From positions 235,001 through 273,201 of the forward strand of contig LUCW03001397.1 in NCBI GenBank assembly GCA_001586965.3: a stretch of DNA of 38,201 nucleotides, read 5' to 3'. Below, in pieces: positions 1 to 10,500 of the stretch. Position 1 is the stretch's first letter, and each line of letters begins with the position of its first letter. This DNA comes from Sphaeroforma sirkka. Lineage: Eukaryota; Opisthokonta; Ichthyosporea; Ichthyophonida. The translations under genes and the position numbers were made by a program. The notes below the pieces were generated by a model, which searched no databases, was not told where the DNA came from, and was given only the letters and a program-made list of their open reading frames with translations.

Positions 1-468
1 ATTGCATAGCGTTTAGTAGGGCTGCTTGTGAAGTCAAGCCGTGCGTATTCTAATCTCGCTCGTTGTGCATTGTGTACGATGGTGACTATATATGCACGTG
101 AAGGTGCGGGTGTGGTTGTCGTATAAGTGTATATATATAGTAGATCTTTGCCTGAACCATTGCTCGCACAGGCTTACTTGGTAGTACTTTGCCTTAAATT
201 AAAAGGTTTGGTTCAGGGTTGTATCATCTCACACAAACTTATTTGCTATGCGCGGTCAGTGGCACACTTCGTCACACACTTTGGTCTGTTTATATTTCAT
301 TTTATGTCTTCCGAGCTATCCACGTCCTGTGTTTGTTGGTCACAGTACGGTTATAGCCTATTTCTGTGTGTCCACTACGCTCGGCCGCATATCACGGCAT
401 TCAGATGTAATTTTCGAATATAGTTCTGATCTTGACACTCTTCTTCCTGATTTGGCTATTGTATACAG
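1..468. other. Left edge, probable intron or upstream part of the MAPR-like gene
   Basis: No exon could be supported here. The exon that begins at 469 needs upstream coding sequence for the first part of a cytochrome-b5-like fold, so the gene must start further left or in an exon not recognised in this stretch. A short sequence near 80-90 reads V-Y-D, as expected just before this part of the fold. However, an in-frame stop precedes it and the following GT does not match the phase of the exon at 469, so it is not called. Confidence 0.4.
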
Positions 469-1745
469 AGTGCGGGTAGGCAGTTTTATGGCCCCGGTGG
501 CGGCTACGCATTCTTTGCTGGCAAGGTACAACTCTTTATGTTTGTTTTCATGCCTGTTCATAACAGTATGTGTATTCGCAATTGGCTGTTTTATCAAGGT
601 ACAACTCTCATGTTTAAGTTAATGCCTGTTCATGACAGTATGTGTATTCGCAATTGGCTGTTTTTGGTTATCAAAGTACAACTCTCATGTTTAAGTTAAT
701 GCCTGTTCATAACAGTATGTGTATTCGCAATTGGCTGTTTTTGGTATCAAGGTAAAACTTTCATGTTTAAGTTAATGCTTGTTTTTATAATGTGTTTAAG
801 TTATTGCCTGTTCATATCAGTATGTGTATTCGCAATTGGCTGTTTTTGGTTATCAAGGTAAAACTTTCATGTTTAAGTTAATGCTTGTTTTTGTGTGTTT
901 AAGTTATTGCTTGTTCATAACAGTATGTGTATTCGCAATTGGCTGTTTTTGGTTGTTCATGAGATGTTTGTTGACCTCTGGGACTTGAATCCACAGCCTA
1001 TTTCCGTAGTCTGTCTTCTGTCATTCCCATTACTATAATGCAATTGGTGTCCGTCTGTGTGATTGCAATCTATATTGGTCCGTGTGCATATATGTGATTT
1101 GATTCACAAGTTAAATGTATGCGTACTAGTGTGTTTGCAATCTATATTGGTCCGTGTGCATGTATGTGGATTTCATTCACAACTTAAATGTATGCGTACT
1201 GGTGTGTTTGTTTGGTATCTATGTGTGTATACTATTGGTGTTCGATACCGTGTAAATGCAAACAAAGTATACTGTACACACAGCTAGTATAGAGCTGTGT
1301 ATTGCTATTCGCTGATGTTAACTAATAAAACGCTAATTAGTTTGAGTAACAAATTGGTATGACACTTATAACGTACCTTAGCATTGCTGGATCTTTGCTA
1401 GCCAATTTCAATTCCCAGTCTCCATGTTATACTTGAGTCAGCACTAAGTCTACATTTTGTTTCAAAATACTTCAAATGTAGGATGCTACACGGGCGTATA
1501 TCACCGGCAACTTCGCAGAAGATCTTGTTCCGAATGTCGACGGTCTAAGAGATAATCAACTCAAAGAACTTAAAACGTGGCAAGACTTCTACGATTCACA
1601 TGCCGATTATTTCCGAGTGGGAAATATGGATTATAAAATATTGGAGAGCGATACAAAACCCGAATCGGAAGAAGCGGCGGACGACAATGCGGAAGGTGAA
1701 CCAGAGAGGAGTACGAAGGAAACGAAGCCGAAAAGCGAGTTATGA
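469..1745 (+). CDS. MAPR / neuferricin-like cytochrome-b5-fold haem-binding protein, last two exons (5' part missing)
   Basis: Two exons are supported: 469-525 (19 codons) and 1482-1745 (87 codons plus TGA). Both are phase 0, with an ACAG acceptor before 469, a GTACAA donor after 525 and a TAG acceptor before 1482. The first reads SAGRQFYGPGGGYAFFAGK and the second starts DATRAYITGNFAEDLV. This is the haem-pocket region of the membrane-associated progesterone receptor (MAPR) family, in which a tyrosine replaces the usual haem-ligand histidine. The TG-N-F..D motif and the later LKTWQDFYDSHADYF stretch fit neuferricin/CYB5D2 and neudesin better than PGRMC1. MAPR proteins bind haem and are usually secreted or ER-membrane proteins that act on P450s or growth. 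The last 35 or so residues are a Glu/Asp/Lys-rich tail. Family call is firm; the subfamily is an inference. The start lies outside what can be seen. Confidence 0.8.
523..955. repeat. Intronic minisatellite, five units, in the MAPR-like gene
   Basis: A landmark string (GTATGTGTATTCGCAATTGG) recurs at about 567, 638, 715, 820 and 923. Spacing is about 71-77 bp for the first units and about 104 bp for the later ones, where part of the unit is doubled. Each unit starts with a copy of the exon-intron boundary (cAAGGTAcAACT), so the array begins at, and repeats, the 5' splice site of the exon ending at 525. Confidence 0.85.
1057..1215. repeat. Tandem duplication of a 74-bp unit, with a short third start
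   Basis: The sequence from GTGTGATTGCAATCTATATT at 1057 is repeated from 1131 with few differences, and a third copy breaks off after about 10 bp. It lies in the same intron as the 523-955 array, 265 bp before the last exon. Confidence 0.8.
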
Positions 1746-1750
1746 ATAAA
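1745..1750 (+). terminator. Poly(A) signal AATAAA overlapping the stop codon
   Basis: The TGA stop of the MAPR-like gene runs directly into AATAAA, so the last base of the stop is the first base of the hexamer. If used, the 3' UTR would be only about 15-30 nt. The hexamer is seen; its use is inferred. Confidence 0.4.
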
Positions 1751-2404
1751 TTAATACCAAATTAGCCTGTTTTGAACCACATTATGAACACAGGCATCTC
1801 TTAACAATTTTACTTCCAAAATCATCACCGGTGTACGAGCAATTTGTAGTTTCTCACGTTGATGCAAGCCTTTTGTGCTTTAAAAGTATAGCTGTGTCAC
1901 TGACATAAACTTGACACCTTGTGGAATCTCTAACATAGCCCACCGGAAGAAAAAGATTCACACACAAGTATAGGTACATATAGTCATACATATTCGCATA
2001 CACTGGATAACTCTAGACATGGAGAGTAAAGTCGAAACTTTCATTGTGCTGACAACTTCGATAATTACCTTGTCTTTCACTGTCAAGTGATCAAACAATT
2101 TATTGTCGAAATCTGTAGTGGTAATTCTTGATAGCAGCCCTATTTGTCTACGTTTTGCGTGTATTCAAATTTTGGCCTGTTAAAAACGCTGTGTGTAACA
2201 TATACTTGGCTGTGCGTAACATCATACACTTGGCTGTGTGTTACATCATACACTTGGCTGTGTGTAACATCATACACTTCATACTAATTATTTATTTTGT
2301 ACATCTAGGAAACTTTCGGATTCTGTTTAATACACCCGATCCACGCCGTACCCATTGGCTAGACACTGCAACCAACAATCAGAAGTAAACTACTGAATCA
2401 TCTC
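1751..2404. other. Convergent intergenic region
   Basis: This lies between the 3' ends of the MAPR-like gene (+) and the PCIF1-like gene (-). Apart from the 24-bp repeat at 2188-2280, no gene or RNA is recognised. Confidence 0.6.
2188..2280. repeat. 24-bp tandem repeat, four units
   Basis: GCTGTGTGTAACATCATACA-type units start at 2188, 2209, 2233 and 2257. The first is 3 bp shorter. The array is downstream of the PCIF1-like stop codon, in convergent intergenic DNA. Confidence 0.85.
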
Positions 2405-4078
2405 CTATTGGTCTTCGTTTGTCTTACGTTTCTTCTGCAGTAAGAAGACTCTGCCACCCTTTCTCTTTCTCGAGCCATCTCCCGCATCCCCGCCGTCCCC
2501 GCCTTCCATATTTGGGCCTCCACCTTCCTTATTAGGCCGATACCTACCCTCTAACTCCTGTACAGTCTTCGCCGAACCCACAGCCTGGTGCATACTCTCG
2601 ACCAACTCATTCCTGATAGTCTCAGAGGCAGGCCATTTCTTGGCTCCTGCGTCGTTCTGCAGAAAAAACACGGCAGTGTCATACGAACTCACGCGGTACC
2701 TCTCCGACGGTCGCCGTTGGTGCTGCTGTCCATCGCAGTAACCATGGTTACTGGCCGTCAGAATAAGGGGCTCGTGCCTGTTGTACGCACTGTTGGAAAG
2801 CACTTGCCACATACGCACCTCCTTCCACGCCGGCACAACCACGACAAAGGAGAGTGGCTCCTTGGTCAGCGATAGGAGTGCGTTAGCGTGCTCCGCCGCC
2901 GCGCACAAAACCTCGGGGACGAAAGGTGGATTCATCTCGAAACTGCCTTTACTGGGGTAGAAGTCAAAGAAACTGCCCAGACTCCCAAACGGCGAATCGG
3001 TATCGGGGAAAGCCGAACAAAACTGTCCATAGCGACAGTTCAATGGTGAAGCGAAACACTCACAATCCACCCCCATCTTATCCTTGAGCACGTCAAAGGA
3101 GGTTTCGTTCAACGCTGCCTGATAACCAGCGCCGCCCAGGGCATCGTATCGAGCGAGTACACAGAACACTGCGTCTACAAACCTATCGTTATCGATACCT
3201 TCTTTGTCTACCCACTTGCCCCCGCGTGTGCGTGCGTACAGCGACCGTAGCTTGGCTGCATGCGGTCGCGATAAGCTGAAGAACGGCTTCTTCTTCGTTC
3301 GCAGAGAATACGCCAGCAGTGCCCCTCTCTCCTCTACTTGTGCTTGGTGTGTGCTGTGAGTATCATCATCTCTTTCGACACGCACACCTATACTTCGTAG
3401 CTTGTCCTTTACGTCAGCTTTCTTCTTCTTGGCCGGAGTGTTATTCGGCTCTGTATCCTTGTTCGCAACCGCATCGCTGCCATTCGTATCCGTATTCGTC
3501 GTCACATCCGTAACCACACCTTCATTCTCAATATCATCATCTCCTTGTACCGCAGTCTCGCTACCCTTTCCACTACCCTCTACAGTAGTATCGTTTAACT
3601 TTGCATTCAATCGCACACCCAAAGCAACACACTTCGCAGCCGCCTCCTGTGCATCCTCGTCCGACAGACCCCCCAAACGTATCAAGTCCTTCTGTAACCC
3701 CTTTTCTGGGTCACTATTGGGAACTAGATACGAAGCAACCGTCGCCATAGCACCGTTTCCAACACCTTCCTTTGTCACTGATTCGCCGTCGTCAATACCA
3801 CCTTCTTTAATGAAGGCAGCTGGTAAGCTCGAACGTGCACACCATCGCTCGTAAGCTAAGAGTGCGGGTACACCACATGCCTGTCGCACGGACTGTCTGA
3901 GTTTCTTGACTGCTAGCCATCGCTCCATTTCATTCAATGGCATGACAGCTAGCTTATCAGAGGAGCTTTTAACTCGGGATAAGCCTAATGCGTTCTTGTA
4001 CGAGGTCTTTACCGTGCTGTCCCATAGTGGGGTGCTTTGCGGCCGCTTGTTCCCATGGAACTGCTTCTTTCCCTCCAT
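2405..4078 (-). CDS. PCIF1: PCIF1-like (CAPAM) cap-specific mRNA adenosine-N6 methyltransferase
   Basis: A single exon of 557 residues. PCIF1 adds the N6-methyl group to 2'-O-methyladenosine next to the mRNA cap (m6Am), using S-adenosylmethionine, in the nucleus with RNA polymerase II. The family fingerprint is clear in residues 341-386: FASPLNC, QFCSAFPDTD, FGS.G, then S-F-E-M-NPPF, with the catalytic NPPF at 383-386. Further matches are EPLSFVVVVPAW (407-418) and DTAVFFLQND (467-476). The middle (about 160-250) is a low-complexity Asp/Thr/Asn insert. The C-terminus ends in two Lys/Arg clusters (SRKRK, KKRK) that look like a nuclear localisation signal. No WW domain is visible at the N-terminus, where animal PCIF1 binds the phosphorylated polymerase tail. 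The gene is divergent from the methyltransferase gene at 4550, and its start is the first ATG of the frame. Confidence 0.92.
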   Translation of the reverse strand: MEGKKQFHGNKRPQSTPLWDSTVKTSYKNALGLSRVKSSSDKLAVMPLNEMERWLAVKKLRQSVRQACGVPALLAYERWCARSSLPAAFIKEGGIDDGESVTKEGVGNGAMATVASYLVPNSDPEKGLQKDLIRLGGLSDEDAQEAAAKCVALGVRLNAKLNDTTVEGSGKGSETAVQGDDDIENEGVVTDVTTNTDTNGSDAVANKDTEPNNTPAKKKKADVKDKLRSIGVRVERDDDTHSTHQAQVEERGALLAYSLRTKKKPFFSLSRPHAAKLRSLYARTRGGKWVDKEGIDNDRFVDAVFCVLARYDALGGAGYQAALNETSFDVLKDKMGVDCECFASPLNCRYGQFCSAFPDTDSPFGSLGSFFDFYPSKGSFEMNPPFVPEVLCAAAEHANALLSLTKEPLSFVVVVPAWKEVRMWQVLSNSAYNRHEPLILTASNHGYCDGQQHQRRPSERYRVSSYDTAVFFLQNDAGAKKWPASETIRNELVESMHQAVGSAKTVQELEGRYRPNKEGGGPNMEGGDGGDAGDGSRKRKGGRVFLLQKKRKTNEDQ

Positions 4079-4549
4079 ACTGTGTCTGTAGCGTAAGATA
4101 TGTTTGTATATCCTTAGTGTATATGAGGAACTACATAGTACAAATAACCCGTGAGCACATATAAATCAAAACATTTCTGGTAACAAATGTATTCAAAACA
4201 AAAAAGTGCACGTGTTTTCGTAATAGTTTATCATGTTTGAAGTCAAAATGTAAACAATAATATTTCAATATATGTTCAAAACAACTCCTAAGTACACATG
4301 CATACCTAGTATTCTCATACCTTTACGTATGCATATCTGGTATTGATGTATTTAAGATACATGTAGTCGCTCTCACAGGAAGTTATTCACACAGAACGTC
4401 AACTACTTTATATATTTATGATTTTCCGAATACTCTCGGAGACGATACAAGCACATCACTTGCTTTCAGCGACCTATAAAGATATAGCTCATACATCCTA
4501 CATAGACGTACGGAGTCATCGCAAGCTTGTCTGTACATAACCACCCACC
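4079..4549. promoter_or_regulatory. Shared divergent promoter region of two methyltransferase genes
   Basis: These 471 AT-rich bp separate the two start codons. A TATAAA lies at 4475-4480, about 70 bp before the + strand ATG, and could serve the 4550 gene. No comparable box was seen for the - strand gene. Coregulation of the pair is inference from the layout. Confidence 0.5.
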
Positions 4550-5347
4550 ATGAGTGTTACGGGCAACATAGACCTGGATTACTGGGAGGACTTCTTCACC
4601 GAGAAGGACCAAGAATACGACTGGTACTGCACCTACAGCGCTATGGCCAAAATACTCAGGCGGCACGTAAAGAAGGGTTCCAATGTGCTTGTGATGGGAT
4701 GCGGAAACTCGCCGTTCTCTGCCGATCTATACGACAATGTACCTGACATACACATCACAAATATTGATTTTTCACCAATCTGTATCCGTTCAATGCTGAT
4801 GAAACATTTACGCGCACGCCCGGGGATGAAATGGCTCGTTCAGGATTGTACGAAAATGCCAAAGATTGCTAACAAGTCGATGGACGTGGTTTTGGATAAG
4901 GGGTGTGCATACTCCATGATGCGAGACAGGGGTGCGTCTGTGCGAACGATGCTGCGACAAGTTCGGCGTGTACTGAAAACAGGTGGCATACTGAGTATGG
5001 TTACGCTTCTGACCCAGGATTTACTGATGATATTGCTAAGCTCAAAGGAAGCGATATATAAGGGCCAGGGGTACATTAAATTCGAGCTGCTGAAACCTAC
5101 GTTCAATGAGAAGCGAGAGCCCATACAGCCTTTTCACATCACAATGACATTCGAAGCACCTGAGTGTGCTGAATCTGAGGTGGAGGGTCAAGTGATGGAG
5201 GTTGAGGACATCTCTGAGCATCAAGAGGAGCAGAAGATTGTGATTGCATTTGAGCGTGGGGATGGGAGGGGTGTCAATGCGGGCATCGTGGAGGCTGCGT
5301 ATCTGTTCTTACTTGAGGAGAAGGAACGAAGGGAAAATGCGTGTTAA
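4550..5347 (+). CDS. METTL13/EEF1AKMT4-like class I methyltransferase (probable eEF1A lysine methyltransferase)
   Basis: An intronless gene for 265 residues; the ATG sits in an ACCCACCATGA context. The fold is a seven-beta-strand SAM-dependent methyltransferase. The N-terminal signature D-YW-EDFF...YDWYCTY (residues 10-29) is typical of METTL13/EEF1AKMT4-type enzymes. Motif I is VLVMGCGNS (46-54), an acidic post-I residue lies in NIDFS (71-75), and the VVLDKG signature (113-118) matches the family's VLDKGT. Relatives methylate lysines of elongation factor eEF1A in the cytosol; the exact site cannot be read from sequence. Residues 205-240 are acidic and variable. It is a complete single-domain protein, unlike METTL13 itself, which has two methyltransferase halves. 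Confidence 0.85.
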   Translation: MSVTGNIDLDYWEDFFTEKDQEYDWYCTYSAMAKILRRHVKKGSNVLVMGCGNSPFSADLYDNVPDIHITNIDFSPICIRSMLMKHLRARPGMKWLVQDCTKMPKIANKSMDVVLDKGCAYSMMRDRGASVRTMLRQVRRVLKTGGILSMVTLLTQDLLMILLSSKEAIYKGQGYIKFELLKPTFNEKREPIQPFHITMTFEAPECAESEVEGQVMEVEDISEHQEEQKIVIAFERGDGRGVNAGIVEAAYLFLLEEKERRENAC

Positions 5348-7549
5348 GTTGAGTCATAAGGCGGAGAGACAGTAAAGTACAAGTAACTATGTGTTAGTTA
5401 CATCCGTACAAATGAGATAAAAATCGAGCCGTCACTGAGGGCACACCAGTAACGAGACTTAGTTCTCATTTTTTCCAAGTAGTGTACCTCGTATACTCCA
5501 AAAACAGCACCAAATATCTATGGGCGACTACTTGTGCCAACACCATTGTCAGAGGCCGTTTATACCTTCCAACTCGAAGAGAAGGAATGCAGGTAAAGCA
5601 CACTTGTACACTTGATTCAGAAGATGCAAGATAGTACGTATTTGTATATGTTAGTTCCACCCACACAGCCTAGGGAGAAAAAGACAGGCAGTCTGACTAC
5701 AAGTACTCGTATCATCTTATAGTTATGAGGAAATAGGGGGGGGTGATACAGCTCAGTACAGTGGATCCCTTGTCTACTCTGTTCGAGGACAACGTGTCCC
5801 TAGTACCTAATATAAAATATCAAAGATAAGGATTATCTTATAGTCACCAACGTATAGGGTAATCTTATTCCTTTACTACCATGAAATTATTTATGGTTAT
5901 ATATAGGCATAGGCTGTATTTTCCATATTTTGTAGGTTATTAGTGCGATCTTTTTAGTCAGGGGACAGGTTATATATATATTTATGTATATATATATATA
6001 TGTGTGTGTGTGCGTGTGTGTGTGTGTGTTTGTGTTTGTGTATGTATGTAAATACGTATGTGTGTGTGTTTTGTATATATATATGTGTGTGTGTATATAT
6101 ACACACACATATATATATATATATATATATTATATATAAATAGTATAAATAAATATATCTATCTATCTATATATATATATTGTGCGCAACAGAATCCTTG
6201 ACGTATGATCGGCATCCGTACTAAGCCTTACTCACCGCCAAATAGTGAGCGATCATTCTAATAATATACGTCATTGCTGGGCACGGTACTCCGTCTCAAA
6301 TTCTTAGTGCCGACAGTTGTCTAACCAAACACATGTGCAGATACATTAGGCTTGCTGACTGATAATCATAAGTATACTAATTGGATCGAATTTTACACCC
6401 TTGCCCGTGATCATATAAGCAGCACGCCTTAAATTTGTATATTGCAAAACCCTATTTTCAGGATCGCCACCCGGTTGCCACAGTGGTTTAAATTTTGCAA
6501 GTCACCCGGTCGAAACCCCCTGTGAATGTTGGTGAGCAGATTGTATCTCGAGTTTTTCTCCAACCTTTGTCTAAAAATCATATACTTGGAACGTCTAGCA
6601 AATGTAAGTTGGGAGCAGGGTTTATCAGTACGCTCGTTTTGAGAAGGCCACCTTTTACAGCGTCGGAGAAATTTTAGAGGAGCAAACGCAGCCCATGGCA
6701 GGCTTGCAGTCATACTAGTGATAAACTCATTACTATCGCACAAATCGGGGGTTGAATCTGAAGATACAAACGTGTAATCTTTCACTTGAATGGAAGTTAC
6801 ACGTGTCAGAAATGAAAGTAAAGAGATATACCCTCACATGGAAATTATACTTGTCAGCAAGGGCAGTGAAGATACCTACGAGAATATGTCAAGTTGAAAT
6901 ACGATAACTGAACTAGAGCTTGCACTCGCACAGGATTGTATTTAATTTATACGAGTAAATTCGTCATTTACAGAAGAACCTGTGGACACTAATACACCAG
7001 TAAGACGTATTTTTGCACATGTCTCGTCTATCCACAGAAGACCATGGCACTGACTTAAATATTTTCAGTGTAAATGTACACACGCACGAGGTACGAACTG
7101 TGTTCATTGTTATACAAGCAGCTCTACTATGGAGGTGATACACATTAGTTACTGAGTCCTCCGTGTTCTTCGCAACTTCAACTGACTCTTCCTCCGAGGC
7201 CAGTAGTGGTAAGTAGTCGAATTTGTCACTATATATCGCATTCGCGTCGTCTTTAGATACTGGCTGGTGTATGGTGCAACATAGGCTTGTTATGGTGTTG
7301 TGACGTCGGTCAAAGATATTTTTGTTCAGTGTACTCAGTATCACACGAAGCGCTTGAATACTATATTATCTCCTCATTTTAGAGGTTTTAGAAATGGCAA
7401 GAGCATCGCATAACTCGAGAATTTGGAATCCTTTGACGTCTATATTGCACCTGTACAACGACTACCAGACGTTGTCCTCTCTTTTCGCCAAACTCGAAAG
7501 TATCGCTCAATTCTCTAAATTTCGTGGATTATCGATACCTTCCACGTGT
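5348..7549. other. Convergent intergenic region without a recognised gene
   Basis: It separates the 3' end of the methyltransferase gene from the 3' end of RGS-LOV gene 1. It contains a microsatellite block (5970-6180). Two neighbouring - strand frames, 6964-7344 (126 residues) and 6429-6785 (118 residues), have no recognised domain. The first has a protein-like stretch (YLPLLASEEES) that could be an exon of an unidentified gene. Nothing else is supported. Confidence 0.5.
5970..6180. repeat. (AT)n / (TG)n microsatellite block
   Basis: Runs of TA, TG/TGTGTGCG and TATC dinucleotide and tetranucleotide repeats, non-coding, in the convergent intergenic region. Confidence 0.9.
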
Positions 7550-10500
7550 CTACACCTCCATCTTCTTGGAAAGGAAATCCAAGATCGTCGAGAGCGACGC
7601 AATCTTAGACACCGTCAGATCAGAGATATCGTACTGAACACCCACCACGAATTGATGTACTCCCTGGGATAACAACATTAAGAGGTTAGCTGCAATGTAT
7701 ATAGACATACTGAACAAAGAGCGTAAGCCCGACAGAAGGCAGGTAATGCATAGATAACTAAGCCTGTATGGGCACGTACAAATACAGTTTTGGAGACTTT
7801 GCCCGATTCTGATACCGCAGGCTAATGATTTTGTAGTTTTTAATGAACGATCATCTAACTACTGCAGATGATTTCTCCTGCGATGGTCTTCTGTTGGCAG
7901 TGACTATAGTTGATATGAGAGACAGACATACGTAAACGTATTTTAAGCGAATATTAAGCGGCTACTCTACGACTTGTGATTTTGTCACGTCGTAGAAACC
8001 AGTAAGATATTTGAAGACTCGCACCCGCAGTATCGAGCGCCACGATTGGTGACTACAGATTTGTATGAACGCTACACACCTTTTTGTCAAATACTGGATG
8101 CAAGGTTAGCAAGTTCGTGAATTCTTCTCCGTCCTTACAGTAATTGATTATGCTTGTGTGTATTTTTGTTCCATCTCTAATACCCACTCGAAGTTTTTCT
8201 ACAGCTTCTGGCTCTGTCTTTGGTCCTTGTAGGAAGCGACAATTCCGTCCGACTGTCTCATCGTGCGTGTAACCTGTCACTCGTGTGAATTCTGTACCGG
8301 AAAACGTTTAAATGGTCATATAAATGTATGTGGAAAACCCTTCATGTGCATGAAACACGATCCAGAATGTATATTGTTTCAAACATATACGAGAATAGGG
8401 GTTGTGCTTAGTCACTGGTCGTGTCGGACTTTGAGTTCGATTTTGGAGTTCAAATTTCTAAAAATAAATAGCAAAGCAAACCGGTATTGCAGACATATAT
8501 ATAACAGAACTTATAAAATGTACGTCTCCCAGATCTTTGTATGTGACTTCCACATACCTGAAAATACAAGTTTATAACTAAACAGGTAAGAAGTAAATAG
8601 AAAACTGGTTTGTGAAATAGCTATACACAAATAACGTGTGCAGCACTGACAATTTTTATCTACATCTTATGCGGTTAGGTATGACGGTACGAGTACAGTT
8701 GAGACTTACCAGGGTTTACGAAGGAAAGGGGAAATGTGCCTTCGGGTCCCGGGTTCTTCACACGGGTGGAGATGGTCACGCAGAACGGAAGCATGTAAGC
8801 CATGCAGATGAACTTAGTAAGCCATGCTTGTGTGGGGTCTGATTTGGACACTGACTTCGCATTTGCCTGGAATGCGTTCAGCTGATTTATGAATTCATCA
8901 TCATTGCCCTTATTCTTAACTGCGAGGCTGTAAAGGATGTCAAGACACTAGTCATATTAAGTTAAATACGAAAATATTCAAAATATTCACCACACTATAT
9001 TATAGAGAGATGATCTATTGGAAATACAAAAGGCTGGAAAGCAGGACTGCCAATCAAAAATATCAATCTCTAGATGAGAAACATTACTATCAAAAGTAAA
9101 GCAGAATTCTCAGGTATGTGTAGAAGCAAAAATAAGTGATTCTTCCAATGTCAATACTTGCACCCACAGTGACACAATGACTGCTAAATAAACGAAAGAT
9201 AACAAACCTTTTGATGTAGTTGTTTCCATATTCGCTGACCAGGAATCGGGGAAAACAGTCCATAGCCATGAGTGAGAGTATACTATTCTGCACCGTGTCC
9301 AACAAACTACCCTCGCCCTCACTCACGTTAGTGTTATTTGTCTTAGTTGTTTTTCTTGACTGTATGGATTTCATGTCGGGATCTTTAGCGTCTGCATCGT
9401 CGATGTCATTGGACTTTCCGATAGCATCGTCGATTTCGATGGCGTCATCCAATACCATCTCCCTGATAGACGCGGTATTTGCAGTGTTGATATCATGAGT
9501 TCCTTAATGCGCCATTCATCTTCAAGATAGACATAATACCGATAGGACGACGGTTTGTGCCGTATGCACGTGTCCGGTTGTGAACTGTGTTGTACTAGCT
9601 GTTATTCCGTACGTATGTGTGCTAAGAGTTTGCAACCCACCTTTTTTTCGGATCTTAAACTTGCATACACAAGACACGAGACTCGATTTAATGTTCCGTA
9701 TGGATGTATGCCAAGAGTGCGCGGTTCATTCTTGGGTTAAGAGTTCAAAGATACACGACCCAAATGATTTCAAAGATAAATACAAATCATTCACTCAAAC
9801 CAGGGGTAATACATATCTATTCTTCATACATGCTGTTAACATTTGTATATGTGCTCACATGTTTTACGCCCTCAATAATCACTATAGATCACAAGCCACA
9901 TTCGAAATTTGCGAACAGAGATGCGATTTGTTCTCATAGTATTATATACACATACCTTAGCATGGTTACAAATTGCTGGCGCTCAATATCTGAGATATTG
10001 ATGGACTCATCCTGGAAGAATTTTGCCATTAATGATCTTGCGATTTTCTTCAACTGTTCGCGGCTTTGCACAGTCTGTGCACAAAAAGGAAAATATAATA
10101 CGATAGGTTCATTACCATACGGAACTTCCATGCAGGGCAGAAGGTATTCATGCAGTAAGTGAAGCATGGTGGAATGATTCCCTTACACGAGGATTCCATT
10201 TTTCATTGCATCATAGTATCTTTTGCTGCTCGTTTATATCCTTACATTCTACGACTCTATCCCAGGCCAGAACAGCATGCCCTCAGGCACTTACCTTTAA
10301 TGACTCTATCTCTAGCCAGAAAATCAAGTTCTCAGATGCGTATTCAGACTCGAGGAATGAGCGGAATGCATCCAATCCTTCAGGATCTCGTAGGATAATT
10401 GTGAGCGACCATCGACGATCGTAAAGCCACGACATATGTGTAATCCTGAATTTGAGATCAATATGAATGACCACTCTTCTTTTTAAATTAAAATTAGAAG

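Noticed and set aside
523..1215. CRISPR-like array
   Set aside because: Units are adjacent minisatellite copies without unique spacers, inside a eukaryotic intron.
2588..2875. + strand frames over 2588-4091
   Set aside because: Shadows of the PCIF1-like gene, whose - strand frame carries the conserved motifs.
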